Notes under the pieces: generated by a model | Databases searched by the model: none | Seen by the model: the letters and a program-made list of their open reading frames with translations, nothing else | What the model was told of the DNA's origin: nothing | Position numbers and translations under genes: made by a program | Shown here: positions 12,261 to 23,163 of the stretch, in pieces | Layout: every line of letters begins with the position of its first letter | How positions within the stretch are numbered: the first letter of the stretch is position 1 | Assembly: GCA_019321725.1 (NCBI GenBank) | Contig: CM033124.1 | Location: forward strand, 1,550,001-1,614,000 | Reading direction: 5' to 3' | Length of the DNA stretch: 64,000 bases | Source of the DNA: Paulownia fortunei | Lineage: Eukaryota; Streptophyta; Magnoliopsida; Lamiales; Paulowniaceae

Positions 12261-13530
12261 AAAATCCATGTTCTTATACTTGTAATATAAGTTATATTTC
12301 GTAGGTATTAGATATCATAAAATAAATGAGTTGTATTTGATTTTGCAATGTATTTTCCAAGACTTTTATTAAGAACAATCAAAAGTTGCAACCTTTGAAC
12401 GTAAAAGCAAATGTGACATGAGATCAGTGAAGATATTGTATTATTCGAACTACATTGAAAAAAATTGTGTTTAAATTACAATTTGCACATAAAAAGGCCA
12501 AATAATTACTTGAAAAGAGCAAATCACTTTAACAATGGTAGGATCTCCCACTAATTACAAAATAAATGGTTAAATGAGGATAAAAAATTACCCTAAAAGT
12601 TTGAAATGTGATCCCAAATTTGCATCACTTTTCTAATATTCGCCACATTTCACCAAAAAAACTTGTAACAAGGTTATAATATACGATAAATGTGCAACAA
12701 TTTATCTGTCAACTAACTTGGTATAATTTTACAAAATTCTACTGAAATTTTCGTATCTGAGTATTATAATTAAGAAATGATTAAATTCACTTCTATCAGT
12801 TCACAATCAATAATGTTATCGGAACAATGTATTTTGATTTCTCAAAGATTATGTTTCAAATAATATAGTTGGTTACACATTTTAGACAGTTATTTTGATA
12901 ATCGTTATTAGATATCTAAATTACTATTGATATTTTTTTACCTTGTCAAGTGAATTCTTTTTCCAAAATAATGGATTAATAAATAATTTATAATAGGCTT
13001 ACTTTCATATTTAATATGACTTATTGTAATACAAATCTAATTATAATAGTTGTACCAAACAATCTAACCTAATTATTTGTCAATTCTCTTACAATCAATT
13101 CAAACAATCACCATCAAATTATCCTAATTTATGCCACCTTAATAATACAAAATGATTAAATAGTCTATAATATATATATAAAAAAGTCAAAATATGTTTT
13201 TTTCCAATCAAGGATGATTAAACAATACATAATCTACGGACTTTGCCTTAGATTATAGTATTTATGAATTCGTATTGCAATAGTTGCACTAGACAATATT
13301 GAATATTCTGTTAATAATGTAACCAATTCTGAATAAACTTATTGAATTATCTAAATCTATGACAACATTATTTTATTTCTTTATTCAACTACTAACTTAG
13401 TCTACATTTATGCCATCAGAAGAATTTAATAATGACCATATTATCACAATTTTTTGCAGATTTCAGTTGACCATATTCAAATTGCTGCCATTTGATTACA
13501 ATTTCTCAACCTACAAAGGGAATAATTCAG

Positions 13531-13540
13531 CTATAAGAAA
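13531..13540 (+). promoter_or_regulatory. Variant TATA box of SPH gene at 13596
   Basis: CTATAAGAAA stands where the paralogues have CTATAAATAA, inside the same conserved block. The change weakens the TATA consensus and may alter expression of this copy. Confidence 0.45.
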
Positions 13541-13595
13541 GAGTGATAAAATGCAAAATGAATATATAATAGATCAGATAATTCTCTAAGACGCA

Positions 13596-14000
13596 ATGGT
13601 TCAGTTCTATACAATGATCAAATATTTTTTACTATCTTTCATCCTTTATGCAAATTTTTTTCAGGAAGGAAAGAGCTGTTTTTTTAATAATGAAATCGAG
13701 GTTTATATTGACAATAATCTTCCTCCAAATTCTGAACCATTATTGGTGCATTGTGCGTCCAAGAATGATGATCTTGGAAATCATACACTAACAACAGATC
13801 AATATTTTCGCTTTGATTTTTGCGAGATACCTTTTACTACTTTGTTCTATTGTCACCTTCAATGGGGTAAGAAGGAAAAATCTTTTGATGCTTACAATGC
13901 AAGGTGGTCTGGCAACCCTTGTCATTCGCATACATGTACGTGGGCAGCAAAGAGTGATGGTATTTATTTATCAGGAGATAAACGATATGATTGGCAATAA
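13596..14000 (+). CDS. S-protein homologue (SPH), class A, secreted
   Basis: Intronless ORF of 134 residues of the self-incompatibility S1 family. The conserved start is the internal ATG at 13614 (128 residues, MIKYFLLSF...). The first in-frame ATG, 13596, arises from a local change and adds six residues; scanning from a start site about 30 bp below the TATA-like box would meet it first. Counting from 13614, a signal peptide covers about residues 1-20, followed by cysteines at 22, 47, 70, 80, 103 and 108. Family blocks EPLLVHCASKNDD, FCEIPF, FYCHLQWGKK, YNARW and TWAAKSDGIYL are present. An N-glycosylation sequon NHT lies at 56-58. It is the right-hand member of a tandem pair; the left-hand copy at 11875 is frameshifted. 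Secretion is inferred; specific function is unknown. Confidence 0.87.
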   Translation: MVQFYTMIKYFLLSFILYANFFQEGKSCFFNNEIEVYIDNNLPPNSEPLLVHCASKNDDLGNHTLTTDQYFRFDFCEIPFTTLFYCHLQWGKKEKSFDAYNARWSGNPCHSHTCTWAAKSDGIYLSGDKRYDWQ

Positions 14001-14792
14001 AAAGTCCATGATCTTATACTTGTACAAAAAAAATTCTCATATGTAAAAGATATCATAAAGTAAACAAATTGTGTTTGGTTTTGCAATATATTTCCCAAGA
14101 TTTATCAAGAACTTGCATCTTTTGCACGTGAAAGCAAACGAGACATAAGATCACTAAAGATATTGTATTGTTGAAACTACATTGGAAAAAATTGTGCTTA
14201 AATTACGATTTACACATAAAAAGACCAAATAATTACTCACACTTGATAAGAACAAATTACTTTATCAATGGAAGGATCTCACACTAACTACAATATGGGA
14301 AGAGCCACATGAAAAGTCAACATACATTGTATTAAAAAAATCTCATAGGAAAACACTTAACAAAGTCAAAGGTTAAATGAAGATAAAAAAGTTACCCTAA
14401 AAGTTTGAAATGTGATCCCACACCACTTTTCTAATATTAGCCACATTTCACAAGAAAAAGCTCGTAACAAGATATTATACTATATTATAAAAGTGCGACA
14501 ATTTATCTTGTCATTAACTTGGTAAATATTTACAAAATTCTACTGAATATTTCCAAATCCGAATATTAGATATTAATGAAACGATTAAATTCACTTTGTT
14601 ACATTACAATCAATAAATTTTGTAATCGTTATATTATCATAATTTAAGTTGCTCACATTAATTAAACTCGAATTGCCAATATTACTGTTATCTTTTAGGA
14701 AGTTTAAATGTATAAAGAATTAATCCATATCAGATGAAATATAAAATTGAAACTAATAGATCAATAAATCACAAATCATTCTCTAGTTAACA

Positions 14793-15804
14793 ATGAATTA
14801 TACAATGATGAAATATCTTCTGCTATTTCTCATGCTTTCTCCAAACCTTTTCTATAATGGCCTTAGAAAAACTTTCATGTGTTTTTGCTCTTGAGTATGA
14901 GGTTCATGCCATTATTCTACTACTAGATGACTTTTTTTCTTTTTCTTTTTTTTGTGTCTTCATAAAAAAATAAAAAAACTGAAACTTTTAAGTTTTTTGG
15001 TTATCACATTTTATGCCAAAATATTAATGAAGAGACCTATTCAAGGTGCTAGTTTTTGCTCCCTACATTCTTTCTTCTTTTTTTCCTGGACCGAGGTGGG
15101 ACTTGCTTATGCTAAATACAGTATGGATTTTGATTGAATTAGACAACTTTCATTAAGTAAATTATTTTTCTTATCTATAGAGTTTACTATCCTATATAGA
15201 TTGTGGGAGGAAGTTTATATTCATTTCTAAAAAGGTACAACAAATTTTTCTAACAACTTAGATAAATCATTTTTACAAAGAGAGGACGATCGCGAATTAA
15301 TTGCTAGTGGAACTTATTACACTAGAGTCTTGCTTGTGGGATCCAATTCTGGAAGCTCGGGGCATGACATAGACTCAATGGATTAAACTTATTGTAAATT
15401 AAACATAAAACTCAAGAATAAATTCATAATTGGCTTATCCCATTACCTAATTGAAGTTACTCACTTGTCTATGAACTCTAAGCTCTTGTGTTTGTAAAAT
15501 GAGGAAACAAATTAAATCCCTAAGGCTCCATTTGCAATGGAGGAAATAAGGTGCTTGGATGGAGGAAGAAGGGGCGAACAGAAGGAACACAGAGTAGCAA
15601 AGCAACTAATCCTAATATGCAATGGTTGAAGAATAATGATTATTAAAACCACTTCATATAAATTAAACATGTAAAAGTAATTTAGTTATTCTAAACTTAT
15701 GCTATTTTTCTAAAAAATTGATCTAAGTAGTTAATTTAGTAGATAATTGGGCGGCAAAGGGTGACAACATCTATTTATCAAGAGATATATTCGATCATTG
15801 GTAA
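14793..15804 (+). pseudogene. SPH relic split into head and tail
   Basis: The head (14793 to about 14915) starts MNYTMMKYLLLFLMLS and resembles the gene at 18964. A 1-bp difference near CTATAATGG breaks the frame, and similarity ends after TATGAGGTTCATGCC. The tail (15748-15804) encodes WAAKGDNIYLSRDIFDHW and a stop and is class A-like, followed by the usual SPH 3' flank. The central domain, with most cysteines, is missing. About 830 bp of unrelated DNA, including a TRIM-like LTR, lies between. Head and tail appear to derive from different subclasses, so this may be the junction of two relics rather than one gene. Confidence 0.6.
15200..15372 (+). mobile_element. TRIM-like LTR fragment, + orientation
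   Basis: Reads ...AGAGGACGATCGCGAATTAATTGCTAGTGGAACTTATTACAC...GTCTTGCTTGTGGGATCC...GGGGCATGACA. It matches, on the other strand, the LTR units at 50525-53270 (GAATACGAA..TTGCTAGNGGAGCTCATT..). The right end at the GACA is fairly clear; the left end is a guess. TRIMs are short non-autonomous LTR retrotransposons. Confidence 0.5.
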
Positions 15805-16319
15805 TAAAAAGTCCACGATCTTATACCTGAATTAACAATATGTATGTTATGCATCACACATTATCGAATAAACGAGTTCTCCTTGGTTTTGCAATAAGTA
15901 TTCTCAAAGGATTTTATCGAGAACAAGCAAAAGTCACATACGCTGCACCTACACATGAAAGAAAATGGGGTATGACTCAATATAAGATAATGCATTAGTG
16001 AAACAATATTGGTAAAAATTTGTATTTAAATCGCAATTTGCACATAAAAAAAAAGGATAAATATATTACTCATACTTAATAAAAGTAAATCGTGAACAAT
16101 GGTAGGATCTCAAACTAAAATCAACATGGGAAGAGCTATGAAAAGTCAGCATGCAATGTATTGAAAAAACTTAATTGGAAAATAATCCCACTTTTACAAC
16201 ACTTCTCTCTATATATAAATATATATATTTATATTGCCCACATTTCAATGAAAATCTTGTAATAAGGTATTTAATTTATGAGATTGCAACAATATATCAT
16301 GTCAATCATCTTGATACCC

Positions 16320-16590
16320 ATTAATCCTTCTGAACAGGTATAATATGAGTAGTTAATCAAGAACGATTCTCTTATTTCAGATATATTACAATCTGAAGAT
16401 TAGCTAGATTATCATAATATAGAGGTTGCTTACATTCTTGAACTCAAATTGACAAAAGAAATTATTAAACTTACTATCGTCTCTTAAGGTGTTTAAATGT
16501 TCAAAGAATTCAGTTGTATTAGTTGAAATATGTTAAAACCAAAATTTAAAGACCAATAAATTAATCAGGCAAACAATGAGATACCATGAC
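16320..16590 (+). pseudogene. Promoter-only SPH relic
   Basis: The segment matches the 5' flanks of the loci at 14793 and 18964 (GAGTAGTTAATCAAGAACGATTCTC, TCATAATATAGAGGTTGC, AAGACCAATAAAT, ACAATGAGATACCATGA). Homology stops at the ATG position; the following sequence is unrelated. Only an orphan upstream region survives. Confidence 0.5.
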
Positions 16591-16599
16591 AGCCGCCAC

Positions 16600-18700
16600 A
16601 AGGTGATCCAAAAAATTTCCTTGCAGTCCCACACTAATATTGATATAAAGCATCTATATTGCAAATTATTTTAGAATTAATAAATTAATGTATATTCTAT
16701 CAACCAAATAACTCTTCTAATTTATGATTATAATCCACTTTACATGATATATATAATATTAAATCTTTAAGCTTTTCAAAAGATAAACAAAGCTATGTCT
16801 GAAATAAGTCATGTGATGACTCATAGGAAAATAATACATTTTTCGTGTAAAAGTTCATCCTATTAAATAATTCTAAACATAACAAATATATTTTACTAAT
16901 AATATATATTTTATTGTATTTAGTAGTAATTAAATTTTAGGAAAAGTGATAAGTACATGCATATTAATAATTTTTTTTTTATTTTTTTGAAGTGAAATGG
17001 CAAAGTGAAAAATCGTATAAAGTTTGGATGATAAAGTGCAATAACTTTCATAACTTTAAATGATTTGATGGTTTTGCCTTCTTGTGCCGCGCACGTGAAG
17101 GAATCTCGATATAATATTCGACCGACGGAAGGTTTTAGACGTAAAGAAAAAAAGTTTTAAGTGAAAATTTCAGAAAATGGTCATAGTTATGAAGGCAAAA
17201 ATTTTTTTTATCCCTATTTCAAAAATACCACCAAAAATTGTAAACTTAAAGAAACATGCAATATATTGTGTAAAATAAAAACAAAAATTAGATTCTTCTT
17301 GTAGTTTGACATATCCATCATAACTCAGGATTCTTTACAGCCAACCGACCAAATTAATGTTGAGGAATGTAATGGTAATTTTCAAAATCATTGCAAGAGG
17401 TTTTATAGGATCACTATTGCAAGTAACCAATTTGTTAAAACTAAAATAAACTATGTACAAGCATAGAGGCCTTAATTAAGCGGATGCATATTTAATACAC
17501 TAAAATTTTAGAGTAATATTATAAATTATTGTATATAAAATATTTACAATAGTGTGACATGAAGAATTCATATGTACATCATCATAAAGAAAATAAAAGA
17601 GTTTTGCTATAAAATCAGGAAAGGTAAAACATTTTGCAAGAAATTGAGAGTTTTTATATGATCGTAAATATAAAAAAATAGAGTTTCATAGGAAATTGAT
17701 CAATTTCCATTTCAATTTCCATTTAAATTGAAACTAAAAACTTATCCATAGTTTTGTTCAAGACATACGAAAATTTTAATCCATGCTTGCAAACATGTAC
17801 AATGGCATCAATGACTATTTATTGTGATGATTAATATAATTAGATAAATAGTAAATATGAGTTGATATAATTTGATAAATAGTAAATATAAGTTAATTAA
17901 AGTATATAATGCACTAATAATTATGTTATCAATGACATATGTGTAAAGTGTAGATAGGAGAAGTGGCTAAATAAGCTCCTTTTAGCTCAACTAATGTTAA
18001 AAAAATGATATGAGCATAATTTAGCTAACTCAATACTTTTTAATTTCCACTTTTATTTCATTAATACTTATAAGAGTATTAAAAAATAAAAATAAAGACA
18101 AATAAAGAAATACATTTGATGATGAGATGAAATCATTGCTTTTGAAGTGTATTCAAGGAATAAAAATCCATTGCCTAATCAGAAAATATTTTTAAACAAA
18201 AATTATTAACATTTTATTTATATATATTATCTGATGGCAGCTTGAGGATTGTAGAAACAAGAACAACTTAGATTGAAAATTTAGAAAAAAAAAATAAAAA
18301 TAAAAAAGACAACAAAAAATTGAATTCAGAAAAATAAATACGAAGTCATTAGTCATAATAGTAAGTTAATTGGTAATTAGTGTTATTGAATAAGTATCAA
18401 TGAAGAAAAATGATTAGTTGATGATGGACATGCAATGGGGATATCATGCAACCACTTTATAGAAATTAAAATGACACCAATCATATTAACATTTAACATT
18501 TACTGGTAAGATCTCACATCAATTTCAACATGAGAAGATTCATATGAAAATTCAACACACAATGTATTAAAAGAAATTGATGGAAAATTAAATTAAGAAA
18601 ATAAATAGGAAGGCTAATCAGGTTTTTATGTACAATCAACTCAAATATTTTTTTTGTCTTGTCAATCAATATTAATATAATTTTACAGAATTTTCTGAAT
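16600..18700. other. AT-rich gene-free stretch
   Basis: Strongly AT-rich. Apart from the dispersed repeat at 16990-17190 nothing is recognised; several short direct repeats (AATTAGATAAATAGTAAATAT near 17838 and 17870) are present. Confidence 0.45.
16990..17190 (+). repeat. Dispersed repeat, copy 2
   Basis: Second copy of the element at 2455-2650, recognised from AAATCGTA-AAAGTTTGG, GTGCCGCGCACGTGAAGGAATCTC and the CGACGGA segment. It has an extra 40-50 bp in the middle relative to copy 1. Confidence 0.5.
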
Positions 18701-18963
18701 TGCTATCATATAAGTAGTTGATTGTATAAATTCTCTTAGTTCACAGATAATACAATATGAAGAATTTTGTGATGGCTAGACAATTATCATTATCCAAGGA
18801 CATAACATTTCAGTTAAATTGTAGATCATATGAATCTTTAATTTAAATCAAATTGCCAATATCACTTTCAAAATTACTTTAATCATTTTCAAAGTGTCAA
18901 TGTACAAAAAAGTTTAGCTATAAAGTAAAAAGTCATTCTAAGCCATCAATAAGTTATAACAAA

Positions 18964-19380
18964 ATGAAATACATTTTGCTTTTTCTCGTGGTATCTCCAA
19001 GTCTTTTCCTAATAATGGCCTTAGAAGAACGTAAATATTTTCTTGAACCTAAAATTGAGGTTCATGTTGTTAACAATTTGCCTCCTAAATCTCAATCGTT
19101 ATTGGTTCATTGTACATCCAAAGATGATGATCATGGAAATCATACTCTTACAATAAATCAAGATTTCCACTTTAATTTCTGTGAAGTACCTTTCTCTACC
19201 TTGTTTTTCTGCCACCTTTGGTGGCGTGACAAGGATATTTTCTTTGATACATACAATACTAGGTGGACTATTAATCGTTGTACTGATCATGAATGCTATT
19301 GGGCTGCAAAGGCTGATGGGATTTATTTCTCTGGGTTCTACCCTCCGAAAGAATTAGAAAAAAATATGATTGGATTGTAA
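18964..19380 (+). CDS. S-protein homologue (SPH), class B, divergent
   Basis: Intronless ORF of 138 residues of the S1 family. Hydrophobic signal peptide about 1-20. Core blocks are QSLLVHCTSKDDD, FCEVPF, FFCHLWW, TRW, CYWAAKADGIYFSGFYPP. Cysteines are at 50, 73, 83, 106 and 111. The N-terminal cysteine present in all other class B copies (GCATGC codons, ACF) is absent, leaving five and thus an unpaired one. An NHT sequon lies at 59-61. The C-terminus reads KNMIGL instead of the usual KKYDW(E): an extra base near 19362 shifts the last codons, and the protein ends by chance close to the normal place. TATA-like CTATAAAGT lies about 45 bp upstream. It may be functional but shows first signs of relaxed constraint. 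Confidence 0.85.
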   Translation: MKYILLFLVVSPSLFLIMALEERKYFLEPKIEVHVVNNLPPKSQSLLVHCTSKDDDHGNHTLTINQDFHFNFCEVPFSTLFFCHLWWRDKDIFFDTYNTRWTINRCTDHECYWAAKADGIYFSGFYPPKELEKNMIGL

Positions 19381-19846
19381 GATCTTATTCATACGTATCA
19401 ATAAATTTTCATTAGTTATTAACATGTTAATTGAGTCATTGTAAGAACGGTTTTTCTTTTGTGATTGTACTTCAAGTCTTTCATCTACTTTAATCTAATT
19501 TTGCTACTTTCATCTTATTTTTCTCACTTTGTTGTATGTAACTATTTGAACATATTTGTTGTATGTCAGTCATGCATATAAATGTAAATGTAAATGTAAA
19601 TGACCATGGTAAAGTATTTTGCAACTTAGGATACTGCTTTCTATATTATTGAGAATAACTTGTGTTTGCTTAAAACAACATGGACAAAAGGCATATCTGA
19701 TAAAATTCAAGAGAGAGGAATCATAAGAATAAGACAAAATAAATTTCTATATTTGAAATTTATTTTTTTAAGTATATATATGAAATTATATTCATATCGA
19801 ATTTATTGTACTTAAGAAAAATAATTTTTTCCAATAAAGAGCTGTC

Positions 19847-20096
19847 AACTCTTGCAACAATTGCCACTGAAGCATAGCTCAAGTGACAAAGTTGAGGTTG
19901 CAAGACTCCAGGTCTTTGGTTTGAAATATACAAATGAGTGGATGTTTGTGTATTCTATAGTAGTTTTTCTTTAAAATTAATAATTATATATCACTCATTG
20001 ATGATTATTTATCTGTTGTTAGTTCATATATGATGTAATGATGTATTTTATTGTTTCACTCAAAAAAAAAAAAGAAAGAAAGAACTCTTGCAACAA
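19847..20096 (+). mobile_element. tRNA-derived SINE with 14-bp target duplication
   Basis: The 14-bp sequence AACTCTTGCAACAA occurs exactly at 19847-19860 and 20083-20096. Between them lies a 222-bp body. It begins with an RNA polymerase III-like box A (TAGCTCAAGTGAC), then has a box B-like GGTTTGAAATA about 45 bp later, and ends in an A-rich tail with GAAA units. This is the canonical structure of a SINE moved by LINE machinery. Perfect duplication copies suggest a fairly recent insertion. Confidence 0.85.
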
Positions 20097-21080
20097 ATTA
20101 GTGCCTTGTGAACGAATGAGATATGACTTCTATAATTCTGAAGTAATTACAAGTTTAAACACATCGAGTTGAGTATATAGAAATTTTAATGTAATATACC
20201 TAATTACATGTTTTTTTTTGTTAAGATACGTGAATTTATAAAAAGTTAGCTAATACAACATCATATTTTAAACACTTGTATGTCGACTGTTGGAAGAAAA
20301 AAAGTTATGAAGGGTTTAAGTCCCCCATTCTTGAAAGGTTGTTTGTCTCCTAAAACATTGATCTTATGTACTCCCATTTCATTAGCATGTCGTTCCAACT
20401 TCCATACGAAAAAAGGTTTGGCCTATTTTCTATTCATTTTACCTTAAGGCTAGTTGTGATAATTAATCTAAGTGAGAGTTTGCACTGTGATACTCCTATT
20501 CGCTCTATTTTTCTTTAAATTTTGATGCATATTCACATGAGAAATCAATAATTGAGTATTTGTATTACGTTTCGTGCCTATGAGGTGCGGGCTCGCAAGC
20601 CCCCATCTTATCACCGAATTTAATTTAGTTATCTCACAATTAAGTATCTAAGCAATGTGTCCATATCATAAATCGGGTAATCGTAAACCTCATTTATCAT
20701 TTCCCTAACCCTCTCACTTATTAATTTATTAATTAAATAATCCAACAAATGATAAAAATATTGAAATAAATGTGGAGCACTCAAATTATTCAAATAACTA
20801 ATATGATCCCACTAATACATTTAATATATAAAGTAATAATTGTATCTAAAGCATAAGGTCCATGAATCTCACCTGTTTCAATAGCAAATTGATGAAATGC
20901 AAGGTATTCATTTCCATATTCTCTTATAGCATGATTCCTCGCTTGTTTCGAATCAATAAATAAAAAAAATAAAATAATCATAACTGAATCACCTTAGTCA
21001 ATGCAAAACAGGCAACTGTGACATAATTTAGTTTTAGAAATGTTAATTCACTTAGTCCATTTATATTAAACAATTTGACA
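20097..21080. other. AT-rich gene-free stretch
   Basis: No gene is supported. Around 20560-20610 the phrase GTGCCTATGAGGTGCGGGCTCGCAAGCCCCC loosely recalls the TRIM LTR core (GGGCCCGCAAGC), but it is too short to assign. Confidence 0.4.
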
Positions 21081-21084
21081 ATAT

Positions 21085-21270
21085 CTAAATTACCACAATA
21101 TAGATATATCATATTTCACAAATTTGAAATCCAATAATTGAAATGTCTAGATTACCACAATCCAGGTATATCATATTTCACAAATTTGAAATCCCATATT
21201 TGAAATATCTAGATTACCACAATCCAGGTAAAAATCATATTTCACAAACTTAAAATCCCATAATTGATTT
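21085..21270 (+). repeat. Three tandem 61-62-bp units upstream of an SPH gene
   Basis: Units start at about 21085, 21146 and 21208. Each has TCTARATTACCACAATNNAGRTA, then ATCATATTTCACAAATTTGAAATCC. The corresponding flank of the SPH locus at 25410 has a single copy (about 25170-25240). The array sits about 160-340 bp before the ATG of the gene at 21428, so it expands promoter-proximal DNA. Confidence 0.8.
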
Positions 21271-21427
21271 TGTTAATCAATTTCAAATAATAATTATAAC
21301 TTATTACAATTTTCAAACATATACTATGATCTTTTCAATGAAGTGCCAATAAAAAATTTTGCTATTTAAATGAATTGTAGAAACCAAAACTGAGAGATAA
21401 ACACATTATATATTACTCTACCAGCAA

Positions 21428-21853
21428 TTGAATTATATCATGATCAAATACATTTTACTATCTTTGATCCTGTCTGTCAACTCTTCCCCGACATTGGCAT
21501 GCTTTCTGGGCAAATTTTTTTCTTACAATATTCATGTCGTTAACAATCTCCCTCCAAATATAGGTCCGCTGCTGGTGCATTGTGCGTCTAAGAATAATGA
21601 TCTTGGATATCATACACTAACATCTAATCAAGATTTTCACTTCCATTTCTGTTCCAAACCTCTTTCTACTTTATTCTTTTGCCACCTTTGGTGGGGTAAG
21701 AAGAACAAAGCTTTTGATGTTTATAATGCAAAGTGGAAAATCAATATATGTAAACAAAATCATCAATGTTACTGGGCAGCAAAAACTGACGGTATTTATT
21801 TCTCAGACTCTTATCCTCCACAAAAATTGACGAAGGGGTACAATTGGGAATAA
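21428..21853 (+). CDS. S-protein homologue (SPH), class B, secreted
   Basis: Intronless ORF of 141 residues of the S1 family; an in-frame second ATG at 21440 would give 137. The first is used because the paralogue at 30913 starts at the equivalent MNY position. Signal peptide about residues 1-24, ending before ACF. Cysteines are at 25, 52, 75, 85, 108 and 114. Motifs are GPLLVHCASKNND, FFCHLWWGKKNKAFDVYNAKW, CYWAAKTDGIYFS, and the class B tail SYPPQKL...YNWE. The glycosylation sequon of the paralogues is lost (YHT). A TATA-like CTATTTAAAT lies about 70 bp upstream. The promoter contains the triplicated 61-62-bp unit and the 3' flank a 74-bp duplication. Secreted ligand-like role is inferred from the family; partner unknown. 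Confidence 0.87.
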   Translation: MNYIMIKYILLSLILSVNSSPTLACFLGKFFSYNIHVVNNLPPNIGPLLVHCASKNNDLGYHTLTSNQDFHFHFCSKPLSTLFFCHLWWGKKNKAFDVYNAKWKINICKQNHQCYWAAKTDGIYFSDSYPPQKLTKGYNWE

Positions 21854-21855
21854 AA

Positions 21856-21997
21856 ATTCATATCTAAATAATAGATATGAATGATACAAATACATTCAGT
21901 TAGTGCATCAATATCCTCCAATGCTACAAATTCATATCTAAATAATAGATATGAATGATACAAATACATTCACATGGTGCATCAATATCCTCCAATG
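21856..21997 (+). repeat. 74-bp tandem duplication in SPH 3' flank
   Basis: Two copies start at 21856 and 21930 and are nearly identical (ATTCATATCTAAATAATAGATATGAATGATACAAATACATTCA...CATCAATATCCTCCAATG). Each contains the inverted palindrome TCATATCTA/TAGATATGA, which could fold as a hairpin in the 3' untranslated region. Confidence 0.85.
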
Positions 21998-21999
21998 AT

Positions 22000-23163
22000 T
22001 AATAAAAAAAGTATAAAAGGTAATAAGTGATTTTATGCTAAGTCCATTTCTTTATCTTATATTTTGTGTTACATAATAAATCTATCCATTTATTTATATA
22101 TATATATATATTTTTATTTGTTGATTTGTACTTGTGGACCTTGTGGTGCACAAAGCTGTGATGAGAGAAATATTAGGCAAAGGAAGGAGAAACTCTTATT
22201 TTTATGGTTCAAAATAAAATTAGAAATGCATCTCGAATTTTCTAAAGCTAAAATTTACAATCACAAAAAAGGGTAATATGAAATCTGTATAGTTCAATAA
22301 GGATCATAGAAATTAACTTTTGTATTCATAACATACTATTTCATTTAACAATTTAAGAACAAAGCTAATCAAAAAAATTAATAGATGTTATCAATTAACT
22401 AAATTCTTTATAATTTAATATATATCGGTAAAGTAACTACGAAAACATATATAAACAACCTATAATAACTAATTATATCAAATTAGTCAATCAATAATAT
22501 CTTTCTCATGGTTTGCCCGCTGTTAAGAATAAATTTCATAATTTATACCTCCTGAAAATTCCCAAAATTAATTTATTTCTCATCTATAATAACAAATTTT
22601 TAGTTATCTTGTACATTAACAAAATATTTGAAAATCAAACATTTTTGTATTTTTCTTAATAGATAATTGAAAATACAGCAAATTAAAAAATAATTAATGA
22701 AAAAAAAAAGAATTTTCTTTTTTAATTCATCTTCACATTACCCCTTCCTCTCTCTTTCCCCCTCATTCTCAGTGGAGAAATCATTTTTTCATAATATAAA
22801 ATTCCATTACTCATAAAAAAGAAAAAAACAAAGAAAGAACACGAGAGAAAAGAAAAAATCAGACATAGGAAAAGGAAGATAGAAAAAAGACTTAAGTTAG
22901 GCTAAATTGTTTGAAAATATCTTAGGTGTTTGACAAAATATTCAAACATTTAATATTTACTAGAAGCAGAGGAACATGATGTGTGCGTTTAACGCGATGT
23001 ATGCCAAAAAAAAAAAAACTTTTTAAAAATAACAGACCTTTTATCACACAAAGTTGATTGAAATAAACAGAAGATGTAATTGATATGCTTACAATGTACA
23101 TATTAATTTGAATAAATACGACAAAAATAAACTTACATAATATGCTTTTGAATGGAAATAAAA
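22000..23163. other. AT-rich gene-free stretch
   Basis: Contains a short TA run near 22097-22110 and an A/G-rich block near 22815-22890. The open frame near 22064-22276 begins in the TA run and matches no family. No gene is supported. Confidence 0.45.

Larger units (their letters stand above)
11005..14620 (+). repeat. Tandem segmental duplication carrying class A SPH genes
   Basis: Two units of about 1.74-1.80 kb follow each other. The landmark TGTTATYGGAACAA occurs at 11011 and 12814 (offset 1803). The SPH stops at 12258 and 13998 are offset by 1740. Homology covers about 870 bp of upstream flank, the gene and about 550 bp downstream (CAAGAAC..TTGCA, AAGATATTGTATT, TTTGAAATGTGATCCCA). The class A gene at 3225 has the same upstream flank from about 2680. 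A further partial unit with only the gene tail lies at 15748-16340. Confidence 0.75.

Noticed and set aside
13813..14046. 77-codon frame overlapping the SPH gene at 13596
   Set aside because: Shadow frame with no family pattern; the other frame carries all SPH motifs.
19099..19290. Minus-strand frame inside the SPH gene at 18964
   Set aside because: Antisense shadow of the coding frame.
22064..22276. Small + strand frame beginning in a TA run
   Set aside because: Starts with low-complexity Leu/Ile/Tyr codons and has no recognisable domain or paralogue.
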